From Glandiceps talaboti (Eukaryota > Hemichordata > Enteropneusta > Spengelidae), in NCBI RefSeq assembly GCF_964340395.1, contig NC_135557.1, positions 7,576,709 to 7,586,708 on the forward strand: a stretch of 10,000 bases of DNA, written 5' to 3'. Made by a program: the position numbers and the translations under genes. Positions 1-7,387 of this stretch are shown in pieces. The notes under the pieces are model-generated. The model saw only the letters and a list, made by a program, of their open reading frames with translations. It made no database searches and was not told the origin of the DNA. Position 1 is the stretch's first letter. Each line of letters begins with the position of its first letter.

Positions 1-75
1 GGTTACACTGAGTTGCACTTCCATCACTCAGGAGAATGGTCGGTCCACATTTGAGGTCAGCTCTCCATTTTATTA
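1..75 (-). CDS. Exon D (partial): N-terminal half of a hevein-like module
   Basis: The exon starts after the acceptor TATATTCTTGTAG and has the same phase-1 start as exons A to C. It encodes IKWRADLKCGPTILL and on to QCN, with thirteen residues between the first and second cysteines as in the complete copies. The window edge cuts it before the double-cysteine core. Two residues after the prolines of the other copies are changed (TILL in place of the SFPL or AFPL type). Its right-hand flank shows no clear similarity to the flanks of A, B or C, so this exon may come from an older duplication or a different unit type. The acceptor has a mixed rather than strongly pyrimidine-rich tract, but codon phase and motif together support it. 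Confidence 0.68.
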
Positions 76-1100
76 CTACAAGAATATAAAAGTAATGTGC
101 AGATAAAATTAACAGTATGTGCCTTGGGACAGGTGACCTTTGTGTTTTGAGTAATTTAATACAAATAAACATCTGCTACATTAAACACAAAGTTTCAAGG
201 TCCACTTGTAACAATTAATAATGTAGCCTTAGTATTTTACTACTTCCGACAGTGGATAGGCGAAGATCGTCGCTTCATTTATAAAATAAAAGTGACTGCA
301 GCTTTAGAACACATGAAATACTACACACTATATTGTGGTTTTCTCAAATATCTTTTTACGTTGATTCATTTGATACAGTATTCATCTTAATTTAAATGTT
401 TTTTCTTTTAGACACTACTTGCAACATCCCAAATACATTTCAGATCATTCCTCCCCATATCTTTTAGACAGATTTTTCACATCAGAAATGTATTATCAAA
501 CCTAACAATTAGATTATTAACAAATTCTTAAAACAAAAGGTAAAACCAAATCAATTGTTACATGAAATGCACCGTGTGTTAAAGGTATACATTGGTATAT
601 ATTTGGTGATCGAGGTTTGAATAATAGTAGTTATGTTATATACTATGATATTATATTATAACACCAAGTAATAAAAAAAATGTTCACTGAGGTCAATGTA
701 ATCATCTTTAGAACAATTTAATAATGTAAAATTAGCTCTATTAATTCAACAGATTCTTGAGGTCCCCCACATGTTGAAAAATGTAGTTTCATTTTTTGGG
801 GGGATTGCCACTGTCTTACCTATCGATGTGGTGGGTATGATGAACATTCTCTAGAGTGAATTCATATTTTGTTATAAAAAAAGGTATACACTATTTGTGC
901 GTTTGAAATTGAGTCAAACTGTAAGGCCATATGAAACATTTAATTTCTGCTTCAAAAGCGCTGTTTAAATTTACAACTTCAGATCAACTTTATATCAAAT
1001 GTAATCTAATTCGTATTCACTACAAAGCAATATATAAAGACTTAATACGTTGCACTATGAAGCTTTTTAATATGTGAACACGGTGTGGACGATATTTTAC
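76..1100. other. Intron between exons C and D, nothing further recognised
   Basis: This is AT-rich sequence with stops in all frames and no domain similarity that I can see. It holds short A and T runs, a 6-bp G run near 797-802 and a donor-like GTAAGA on the minus strand near 821, but nothing around that donor repeats the module pattern. It is taken as intron of the hevein-module gene. Confidence 0.5.
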
Positions 1101-1117
1101 GTTATATTTCGATTCGC

Positions 1118-1137
1118 CAAGAATTTTGAAATTCTTG
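1118..1137. repeat. Short perfect hairpin, 9-bp arms
   Basis: CAAGAATTT and AAATTCTTG are perfect inverted arms separated by TG. It lies in the duplicated intron flank of exon C. The matching stretch of unit B (around 6130-6150) has only one arm preserved, so the palindrome probably arose by chance substitutions. Confidence 0.6.
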
Positions 1138-1617
1138 ATGCAAACTACTTGAACATAATATCACGATGATTCTATTACGGACGTTTCAACAGCTAGGGAA
1201 GCGAATTGTATGATTGGAGTGTTTTTTCCATCAGAGATTTGTTTGACCATAATTGGAGTATACTCTCTTGGAATGATTTCAAACAGAAATTCAAGTTCAA
1301 AGTTGTTTTTTTATTACTCGTTGTAATACCAAGTAAATGGAAGACAAACATGAGAATAAATGTATCCAATATTATTCAAACACCTGATGAGAATCTCTTT
1401 TGTTCCGAAAGTAAAATAAAAACGCCTGATAGGATGATAATCTATTTAATAACGTTACACTTTAGGCGTAGACAAAATATTGAGGAAATCATTACTATGT
1501 AACTACCTGTTGAAACAATGCCAGAATACAGAGAAAAATAGTGTCTCAGAAGACAATAGAAGGGAAAAAGCTATACACTCGGCTTGTATCTCTTTAAATA
1601 CCGTAAATATATAATAC

Positions 1618-1785
1618 CTTGATAACTAACACATCCATTGCATGCGCAGTGATCTTTAGTATAACCACACCAACCATACGCCGAGCAACATGGCGCGTCT
1701 GAATCAGGGTTACATTGTGTTGGACTTCCATCAAACAGAGGAAAGGCGGGTCCACATTTTTGGTCATCTCTCCATAAATCAGACA
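1618..1785 (-). CDS. Exon C: hevein-like module, most hevein-like core
   Basis: This internal exon of 168 nt follows the acceptor CTAATAACAG, which has a good pyrimidine-rich tract, and ends at CAAG before GTATTAT. After the split codon it reads SDLWRDDQKCGPAFP, then QCNPDSDAPCCS, a YGWCG core and HCACNGCVSYQ. It is two codons shorter than exons A and B, and the difference lies before the WRDD motif. The eight cysteines are intact. It is the only copy with an aromatic residue (Tyr) at the second hevein ligand position, together with Ser and Trp, while the fourth position is His as in the others. It therefore best preserves a lectin-like surface. The open frame continues past the donor for about 15 codons to a stop at 1571, but that tail is shared intron sequence. 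Its upstream intron is swollen by inserted repeats. Confidence 0.82.
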
Positions 1786-1996
1786 CTGTTATTAGAAGAA
1801 AAAAGTTAGTCTTTACATATTGCTTGTGCAATCACAATCAGGTACGATTTTTCGCCATTAATGTTACTAATCTATGTAACTTGTATAATAATATAATTGC
1901 ATGCAGTTTTAGGGAGTCTTCAGTAATTACTGGTCGGATTAGGGAGTTCATTTTTACCTCCTGTAAGGGTACGGGAGGTATTAAAATACAAATGTA

Positions 1997-2019
1997 TGTG
2001 TGTGTGTCTGTGTGTGTGT
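1997..2019. repeat. TG dinucleotide tract
   Basis: This is an alternating TG run with one TC interruption. It sits at the left edge of the extra sequence in unit C. Confidence 0.85.
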
Positions 2020-2350
2020 TTTCTTAAATTCGGCTGGCTCAACTGTAATGTAATTTGGAATATATAATCGTTAGGGTAATAGCTAGACCTGATTAGGTTT
2101 TCAGCCAGATCGGTTAATGTTTAATTAGAGAAATTTGCATATTAATGAAATCAAATAATTAAGCAATATCTTAAGACTCCATACTTCAATTTCACTAAAA
2201 ATTTGTATATTCATCAAACATAAGAAAATACATTTGTTCATGCACTTTAAACTGTTAAGAAAATATGAATTAATATAATTACGCTATATTAATTTGAGGA
2301 AACTCGGAAGGCTGCCCTCAGCAGCCGGTCAATGGTTTTATGATATTGCG

Positions 2351-2509
2351 TCTGGTCTGACAAGTATACAGTTGGCATCAGATTCAGATTCAGATTCAGC
2401 TAGCATCATATTGAGTGTCATATTCAGCGTCAGATGCTTAATATGACGTTCAATATGTCACTATGTGAATCTGAATCTGACGCCAACTTTATACTCGTTC
2501 TAGTCCAAA
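2351..2509. repeat. Imperfect long palindrome, foldback or MITE-like
   Basis: The left arm (2351-2430) is close to the reverse complement of the right arm (2434-2509), with the centre near 2432. Matching landmarks are GTTGGCATCAGATTCAG on the left against CTGAATCTGACGCCAAC on the right, and GTCATATT (2417-2424) against AATATGAC (2440-2447). The left arm carries an additional six-base repeat copy. No coding sequence is inside. The size and shape fit a non-autonomous foldback element. No terminal target duplication was identified. Confidence 0.7.
2378..2399 (+). repeat. TCAGAT hexamer tandem repeat
   Basis: There are three full copies plus TCAG, within the left arm of the long palindrome. The right arm has one copy fewer. 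Confidence 0.8.
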
Positions 2510-3245
2510 TTAGCGGGTCGAGCAGACCAAATCCGAAACGTTTGGTGAATATACAAATACTATATATTTTTTAAATCTTCCCTTTGGCTTTATGAAGTTC
2601 AATTCCGTGAGAGAATGCAATGAAGACAAATGCGTATGCATGAAGTGTAATATGGCAAGATGGCGTCCATAATTTGAATATGTCGACTGTATTATATTGT
2701 AGGCATCTGAATTGCAAAGTTGAGTGGGTTTTCAGCTAAATTACACCTTACTTGTCAAATTTGAATATAACACATCGTATGCAAAACGTTTCACCACTTT
2801 CATGTGCCATCTTGGAGAGTTTAGAAACTACGAAATATTATCATTACTTATACACGTGATTATAATAGACTTGATTACAAAAGGTCTCCATCAATAGCAC
2901 GACCATTCCGGTGAAGTATCTTCCTTCACGGCCGAAGCGATAAATAAATACACCACATTGCTGGACCCATGTCACCATTTCATCTCACTCAAACTGAAAC
3001 CTATTTTTCAGCTTCGTTACCGGATCGAACACATTATGTGAACTTACAGTTCACTTCATGCTCTTCGAAGATTCATTTGAGGTTAACTATGGTTCACATG
3101 TATACATCGTTCAGAAATGAAAACTATCATGGTGTATGCCAAGTTCACAGTTCTCCTCAGCAACACAAATTTGTTTATACCAGTTTTTTTAGTTTAATTT
3201 TTATAATTGGTGGTTCCCTTACGGGAGGCGCTCAGTTTACATCTG

Positions 3246-3261
3246 TTTTTTTTTTTTTTTT
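3246..3261 (+). repeat. Run of sixteen T
   Basis: This homopolymer is followed by AATAAATCAG and lies about 20 bases before the resumed unit C flank. It could be the poly-A end of a minus-strand retroposon, but there is almost no room for such a body before the flank resumes, so origin by slippage is equally likely. Confidence 0.8.
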
Positions 3262-3499
3262 AATAAATCAGTTAGTGGTGGAATAGTTTAGACATGCAAT
3301 CCGGTGGTCGAAATATCTCAGCTGTCTTTAATATTTTCCTATTTTTGAGAAAAAAACGAATTGATAAGTTTACTACAAAAGAATTATACGATTCGTGATT
3401 ACACTGTTGCTAAAATTCTAACTGTACCGGTGACACGGGATTCCTCCAGTGTTTGTTCACGTTTTGACTTGTAAACTATAAAGAAGCTTTACTATAGGG

Positions 3500-3748
3500 T
3501 AAATCGTTAAATGCATGGATAATGAGAGTCACCATTTGTTGCAATAGGTACCATGAAAATGAAGACTTGTATGACCTCCTCTGGATGTGTCCTGCAGTTG
3601 AACATTTTTGGGACAAGTTTATTATACTCCTTAATGTTGTTCCTGAAATTCTTTTGTCTATGTCAAATGTGATTTTTGGTAAGCTTGGCATTTCTACTAA
3701 GCACTTCAATTTCAGTAATAATCGTATCAGATTTGAATTTGGATAAAG
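3500..3748 (+). pseudogene. LINE C-terminal remnant (zf-RVT-like region)
   Basis: The plus-strand frame at 3522-3746 contains HENEDLYDLLWMCPAVEHFW followed by DKF. This resembles the C-terminal segment downstream of the reverse transcriptase in L1/Tx1-type non-LTR elements, where an acidic stretch, a W-x-C-P and an FW pair are typical. The cysteines expected before it are only partly present (ICC) and the frame ends at TAA soon after, so it is a short, dead fragment of about 75 codons. The alignment of unit C with unit B supports insertion: the AAACTAT...GAAGCTTT landmark (3474-3489) and the GATATCC landmark (3768-3774) lie much closer together in unit B (6847-6864 and 6927-6933). The family assignment rests on motif memory and is tentative. 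Confidence 0.5.
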
Positions 3749-3749
3749 C

Positions 3750-4133
3750 ACATTCAATACCAGTTTCGATATCCTATTAATGTAATAAAATACCATTGAA
3801 ATCATTGTATTGTCGTTACTGTGTACAATAATTTATTAGTTATACCAAAGTGTAAAATATATCAAAATCGTTTTTTTTTTATCTTTGCAATTATTACGTT
3901 ACTGTAGGTCATACAACTTGCATTACATTAAATAAAGACTGGTTTTAGTACATGCAATTAAGCTGGTGTTTGGCTTTGGTTTTCTACCACATAAATCTTC
4001 CTCTGCAATATACTGTTACATTAATCGCCATTAATTTTAATTATTTTCAATTCTATACTTCCATTTAATTAATTAAACAAACGTTAACGACCCTCAACCT
4101 CTTTAAACTTTATGCATATTGTGCGTTTATTTA
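3750..4133. other. Resumed unit C flank, then plain AT-rich intron
   Basis: The segment 3750-3845 resembles 6908-6990 of unit B (GATATCC, TTGTATTG, TTACTGTG landmarks). The rest, to 4133, is AT-rich with a nine-T run near 3871 and no recognisable gene or structure. Confidence 0.45.
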
Positions 4134-4277
4134 AGCAATAACCCACCCCCTGGGGATGGTATACCAAGAGGTTTTGACCAGTGAACGAAATATATGCACG
4201 AGCGATAGCGAGTGCATATATTGAGTTCACTGGTCAAAACCGAGTGGTATACCATCCCCAGGGGGTGGGTTATTGCT
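4134..4277. mobile_element. Near-perfect 144-bp palindrome (foldback MITE-like)
   Basis: The sequence starts AGCAATAACCCACCCCCTGG and ends with its reverse complement. The arms are about 70 bp and meet at about 4205. The outer 32 bases of each arm match perfectly, the next segments match with a few changes (AGAGG against CGAGT, GAACGAAAT against ATTGAGTTC), and the middle is GAGCGATAGCGAG. In single strand it would form a hairpin nearly 70 bp long. It holds no complete gene, and open frames crossing it are by-products of the symmetry. The size, GC-rich arms and AT-rich surroundings fit a mobile non-autonomous hairpin element. A clean target-site duplication is not visible. Confidence 0.8.
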
Positions 4278-4503
4278 ATTATATTATACCAGTATATTGA
4301 AAATATCGGAAACAAGATAAGAACTAACGTTTTCTCGTTTCATATGCGCCTCTGTCTAATTTGCATAACAATAACGCTGCTTTTCAAGACAGCTGATCTT
4401 GGCCTCAATGTGAACGTCGTGCAGCGACTGGATTTATTTTATCTGCTCGTCGTTTCTAGGGATAATCTGTACATTGATCGGCTCATTAAAAGTGCACAGT
4501 GAT

Positions 4504-4553
4504 GAATAAACAACCTGTTTGACTCAAGGTATAAACTTGAAGTGGTTTATTGA
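4504..4553. repeat. Imperfect inverted repeat with AATAAA arms
   Basis: AATAAAC on the left and GTTTATT on the right enclose a smaller CTCAAG/CTTGA stem around GTATAAA. On either strand an AATAAA hexamer lies at the edge, so a weak polyadenylation role for an old element is possible, but nothing confirms it. Confidence 0.45.
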
Positions 4554-4799
4554 ATACAGCGTGCTTCGATCGTTCCCGGCCGAATTCGCGACTCGGTGAA
4601 ATGATACTTTGATAGATACTCGACAGGTTGATATACATGTATACATTATTTATATTACTGGAAGTTACATCAGTAGATTTTCGGGTTTGAGGATTTCCCT
4701 CTCGGATTGATGACTGATACTCTAGGGCAGGATCCCAGACAAATTTATATTTAGATTAATGGTAAGTCGGCCAGTGTAACCTCTTTCACTTGCTTCATT

Positions 4800-5054
4800 T
4801 TATGACAGGACAGGACAGCTCACCAATGTTTCCACTCCAACCGCGCTGTGGCTGGGACCGATCTCGTGCATGCCTAGTGCCTTGACCTTAGTACATGTAG
4901 TAGGCGATGATTTGAACAAATACGCGATGACTGGGTGGCTTTCGAAATTTCCTTCATAATTTCTCATAAAATATTGTCTCATTGAGAGAAAATCCTCCTC
5001 TGACAATTCGAAGAGTTCACTATCAGTATCACGGCGGACTACAACTCAACGCTC
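4800..5054 (-). pseudogene. Possible coding remnant of an unrecognised protein
   Basis: An open minus-strand frame runs from just after a TGA near 5055 to a stop at 4800. It begins with Val and Arg codons and reads DSELFELSEEDFLSMRQYF, then RNYEGNFESHPVIAYLF, with a Met at 5006. The first part has a balanced, acidic composition unlike the surrounding AT-rich noise, which suggests it was once protein-coding. The C-terminal part (rich in Ser, Thr, Val and Gly) looks less so. I do not recognise the family. Its position between the 22-bp inverted repeats suggests a fragment of a transposon-carried frame. It has no cysteine modules and no visible link to the hevein gene. Confidence 0.3.
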
Positions 5055-5078
5055 GTAGACGAACAAAATTTGGACGCG

Positions 5079-5113
5079 TGCCAGCAGTGCATTATCGTAC
5101 CAGCAGTGCATTA
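5079..5113 (+). repeat. Short direct repeat, CCAGCAGTGCATTATC twice
   Basis: Two copies of CCAGCAGTGCATTATC lie 19 bases apart, separated by GTA. They are followed by a sequence containing ACCAATCAGA (5149-5158), and the pair is near the right end of the candidate 4278-5197 element. Confidence 0.75.
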
Positions 5114-5197
5114 TCACTCGTTTTAGACGCGCTAGTTCGATGTCTAGACCAATCAGATCCCTCGATTTCCACCATCAATATACTGGTATAATATAAT

Positions 5198-5490
5198 TAT
5201 TGTTTTACACGTGTATTGGATAATACCGGTAAAAATACATATAAAAAAAGGGCTATATTTAGAAATTTGTATTCAGTTTGAAAGAATTTTACGTTCTCCT
5301 GTATCTTGATGTCTGCATTGTGTCTTTTATCCTCACTTCTGTACTCTTTTTTTCAGCATTGACAATAAATATTTCTTTATGGGATCCAAATATTTATATT
5401 AGTTTAGCAATATATTTGGCATGGTCTAATTAACATGTAGATTTAAATGCAATGCGTGTGCAATAACTGTACAACCCTAGTCATGCAATT
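5198..5490. other. AT-rich intron, nothing recognised
   Basis: This has no open frame of note and no similarity to the duplicated units. It is plain AT-rich sequence with a T run near 5347, between the candidate element and the compound microsatellite. Confidence 0.4.
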
Positions 5491-5496
5491 TCATAA

Positions 5497-5559
<63 letters not shown>

Positions 5560-5654
5560 ATATACATACATACATACATACATACATACATACATACATA
5601 CATACATACATACATACATACATACATACATACATACATAAATAAATAAATAAA
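5497..5654. repeat. Compound microsatellite (TAAA)n(TACA)n(TAAA)n
   Basis: About sixteen TAAA copies (5497-5560) give way to about nineteen TACA copies (5563-5640), then about three and a half TAAA copies (5641-5654). The repeats are almost free of interruptions, which suggests recent slippage and probable length polymorphism. Read on the minus strand it gives an open Met-Tyr-Val-Cys frame that is an artefact of the period. Confidence 0.95.
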
Positions 5655-5789
5655 TGCTTTCATATTCTTACCGAGAAATCTATTTTATTTTTGGTAAGCT
5701 TCTGTTATATCAAAGAGCAGTAAGTGACCTAGTCAACGAATATACGTTAATCATAATACAATACGTTTTTTAACGACTTTAAGGCGAGT

Positions 5790-6130
5790 AATAAAATATT
5801 TGGATTTTATGTCTGATACATAATGAGAAGGTAAATGCACTATGCTCATTACTTAAAAATAACCTTCATTTGCATTTTACTGAAACCTGCCACTAAAAAG
5901 ATATAACATACGCTATCTGATGACCTAACACATTAGGCATATACGAAATATTGAGGAAAACACTACACAATAGCCAACTCTTGTAACAATGCCAGAATAC
6001 AGAGGAATACAGTGTCATAGAAGACAATAGAAGACATGTCCTCCTGGAGTTAGTTTGTCTTACCTGCTGTGTTGGACTCTGAAAAGTGTAAACAAAAATA
6101 ATTTTGTGTTTATTATGTTGAAAGATATAG
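5790..6130 (-). pseudogene. Duplication unit X with exon almost entirely lost
   Basis: The segment 5822-6030 matches the left flanks of exons A and B: CACTATGCTC near 5838, TGACCTAACACATTA near 5920, AAATATTGAGGAAA near 5945, AATGCCAGAATACAGAG near 5988 and TCATAGAAGACA near 6014. Where a module exon should follow, only about 30 bases (6045-6075) still resemble the GSPTQCN part; on the minus strand this is AGTCCAACACA. The unit's right side then runs into unit B at about 6130. The remnant is flanked by TTTTCAG and GTAAGA on the minus strand, so it could be mis-spliced as a 15-nt mini-exon. The simplest reading is a tandem copy that lost its exon by internal deletion. Confidence 0.55.
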
Positions 6131-6430
6131 GTAACTTTAAAATTCTTTATGCAAACTACTTGTATATAAATATCATGATGATTTTATATCTTTTCTGGCT
6201 TAAAATCAGACGAACATTTGTATTTTACTCAAATCATCTACTAAGATATAATTTATAATCTAATGACCTAACACATTATGTGTATACGAAATATTGAGGA
6301 AATCACTAATATGTAACCAACTATTGTAGCCATGCCAGAAGACAGAGAAATGCAGACTCATAGAAGATAACAGAAGGAACGAAAGCAACACATTCAGCTT
6401 GTGTCTCTTTAAATACGATAAATATAAAAC

Positions 6431-6468
6431 ACCTTTATAATATACAATACCTTTATAATTAATACATC
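6431..6468 (-). promoter_or_regulatory. Tandem splice donors 18 nt apart
   Basis: On the minus strand TATAAAGGTATTG (donor GT at 6450-6449) is followed 18 bases later by TATAAAGGTGTTT (donor GT at 6432-6431). The duplication has no stop and is a multiple of three, so the distal donor would add six residues (GIVYYK repeated from the exon end) without changing phase. The first donor matches the sister exons and is the likely main site. Confidence 0.55.
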
Positions 6469-6624
6469 CACTGCATTTGCAGTGAGCATCATAACCACCA
6501 CACCAACCAGAAGTTGAGCAACATGGGCTTCCGGAATTAGGGTCGCATTGAGCTGGACTTCCATTAGCCAGGGGAAAGGAGGGTCCGCATTTTAGGTCAT
6601 CTCTCCAAGCTTGAGACACTTGCA
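6451..6624 (-). CDS. Exon B: hevein-like module with duplicated splice donor
   Basis: This internal exon of 174 nt follows the acceptor TTTACCAG and ends at AAAG before GTATTG. It reads QVSQAWRDDLKCGPSFP, then QCDPNSGSPCCS, a GWCG core and HCKCSGCINYK. All eight cysteines are in place with the same spacing as exons A and C. At the hevein ligand positions it has Ser, Ser, Trp and His, so only one of the three aromatic residues is kept. An 18-nt tandem duplication at the 3' end creates a second TATAAAGGT donor context. Using that one would extend the exon to 6433 (192 nt), adding six residues in frame with no stop. The frame also stays open upstream of the acceptor to a Met codon at 6670, but the matching acceptor phase in the sister exons argues that this is intron. 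Confidence 0.82.
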
Positions 6625-6989
6625 CTGGTAAATAAACATGTAGATCGTTACATTTTGCCGGTGTATCCACAAGTTGGTACAGTTTTACGTCATTCGTTAT
6701 TCTCTTTTATGTATAACATGTATAATAATATTATTTAATATATTTTTTAGCGGAATAACTTTGGTGGGGGTAATTAGGGAGCTATTTTTTATATATGTTC
6801 TTGGGATATAGTGTAGACACGCAATTTAATGTTCGAATGACTGGAAAACTATATGGAAGCTTTCTTTTAATAATGTTATCATTTTGGTAGGTTTTATTTT
6901 CCATAAAACCCATTTAATATCGGTTTGGATATCCCCAAGATAACAAATTCTTGTATTGGTATTACTGTGCGTAGTTATTCCAGAATGTC

Positions 6990-7080
6990 TGCTTGCAACA
7001 TTCAGTAAAAATGTATGCCGGTCATTTTCTTTTATTTATTCATTTATCTAAGTGTTCATATTCCACAATGTATGCTACCG
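6990..7080. other. Junction between units A and B
   Basis: A short AT-rich linker with ATTTATTCATTTAT near 7034. No feature was recognised. Confidence 0.35.
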
Positions 7081-7387
7081 TCCCCTCATTCTATTTATGC
7101 ATGTGTTTAAATGAGATATTGAAAGGATAATCACGCTATGCTCTTTACTGAAACATTACCATAATTTTCATGTTTACTCAAATCTGCTACTAACATTTAA
7201 TTTATAAGATGTCTAAATGACTTACACTTCAGTAGTATAAGAAATATTGAGGAAATCATTACTACTATAACCAACTGTTATTACAATGTTTAAACAAAGA
7301 CTAATATAGTGTCATAGAAGACAGAAGAAAGAAAATAAAGATATAAAGTCGGCTTGTGTTTCCTTAAATACCATTAATATACAATAC

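Larger units (their letters stand above)
1100..1985 (-). repeat. Duplication unit C (exon C with flanking intron)
   Basis: The sequence left of exon C matches the left flanks of exons B and A. Shared landmarks include TTGATGCAAACTACTTGAAC near 1130-1155, AATATTGAGGAAATCA near 1475, AATGCCAGAATACAGAG near 1517 and CGGCTTGTATCTCTTTAAAT near 1580. To the right, ATTAATGTTACTAAT (1858) and GATTAGGGAG (1937) recur near the other exons. The right part of the unit is displaced: the GACATGCAAT landmark that follows in units A and B appears only at about 3290, after foreign sequence. The exon is better preserved than its flanks, as expected if it is under selection. Confidence 0.72.
1985..3280. mobile_element. 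About 1.3 kb of sequence inserted into unit C
   Basis: Units A and B run directly from the ATTAGGGAG landmark to the GACACGC landmark within about 60 bases. In unit C these landmarks are about 1.3 kb apart, so this stretch is extra DNA, probably one or more transposons. It holds a TG tract (1997-2019), a long imperfect palindrome (2351-2509), a small CCGGTGAAG/CTTCACGG hairpin near 2908-2931, and a run of sixteen T (3246-3261) followed by AATAAA near the right edge. No transposase or reverse transcriptase reading frame is seen. The exact edges and any target-site duplication are not resolved. Confidence 0.5.
4278..5197. mobile_element. Candidate element bounded by 22-bp inverted repeats
   Basis: The bases at 4278-4299 (from ATTATATTATACC to GTATATTG) are the exact reverse complement of 5176-5197. 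A perfect 22-bp match in inverted orientation 0.9 kb apart is unlikely by chance, even in AT-rich DNA. The enclosed DNA has higher GC than its surroundings. It contains a hairpin (4504-4553), a possible minus-strand coding remnant (4800-5054) and a short direct repeat (5079-5113). The left repeat directly abuts the 144-bp palindrome. I see no transposase motif, so this may be a non-autonomous DNA transposon or the rearranged end of a larger one. The boundaries are an inference from the repeats alone. Confidence 0.4.
6130..6990 (-). repeat. Duplication unit B (exon B with flanking intron)
   Basis: Left flank landmarks shared with unit C include TTTATGCAAACTACTTGTAT (6147-6166) and AATATTGAGGAAATCAC (6291-6307). 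Those shared with unit A include TACTCAAATC...CTACTAA near 6226. On the right, TAATTAGGGAG (6771) and GTAGACACGCAATT (6812-6825) recur near A and C, and 6908-6990 recurs at 3750-3845. Compared with A and C, the segment after 6835 is shorter, so unit B seems to have lost some sequence there. Confidence 0.7.

Noticed and set aside
800-870. Possible small minus-strand exon ending at GTAAGA near 821
   Set aside because: A donor-like and an acceptor-like site are present, but the enclosed codons match no module and no sister unit has the sequence.
1206-1502. 98-codon plus-strand open frame
   Set aside because: It lies antisense within the duplicated intron flank of exon C. The matching stretch in unit B does not keep the frame, so it is a chance frame.
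1571-1617. Coding extension of exon C past its donor (IIYLRYLKRYKPSV)
   Set aside because: A similar tail follows exon B because the intron flank is duplicated, but after exon A the frame stops at once. The shared GTATT donor fits splicing better.
1824-2027. 67-codon plus-strand frame ending in a TG tract
   Set aside because: It lies in intron flank and its Val-Cys-rich tail comes from the dinucleotide repeat.
2840-2970. Possible tRNA or tRNA-derived SINE head
   Set aside because: I looked for A-box and B-box patterns and a cloverleaf around the small hairpin at 2908-2931 and found no convincing match.
2969-3286. 105-codon plus-strand open frame
   Set aside because: Low-complexity ending made by the T16 run and no family similarity, within inserted DNA.
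3476-3805. 109-codon minus-strand frame over the LINE fragment
   Set aside because: It is the antisense shadow of the LINE-like frame at 3522-3746, with no recognisable motif of its own.
4127-4502. Open frames on both strands across the 144-bp palindrome
   Set aside because: Each strand gives a similar peptide because the DNA is its own reverse complement. No independent coding signal.
5497-5654. CRISPR-like regular repetition
   Set aside because: The period is four bases with no spacers, so it is a microsatellite. Nothing else suggests a prokaryote.
5481-5663. Open frame of Met-Tyr-Val-Cys repeats on the minus strand
   Set aside because: It is produced by a tetranucleotide microsatellite read with period twelve, so it has no protein meaning. 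The same holds for the three overlapping frames at 9400-9789.
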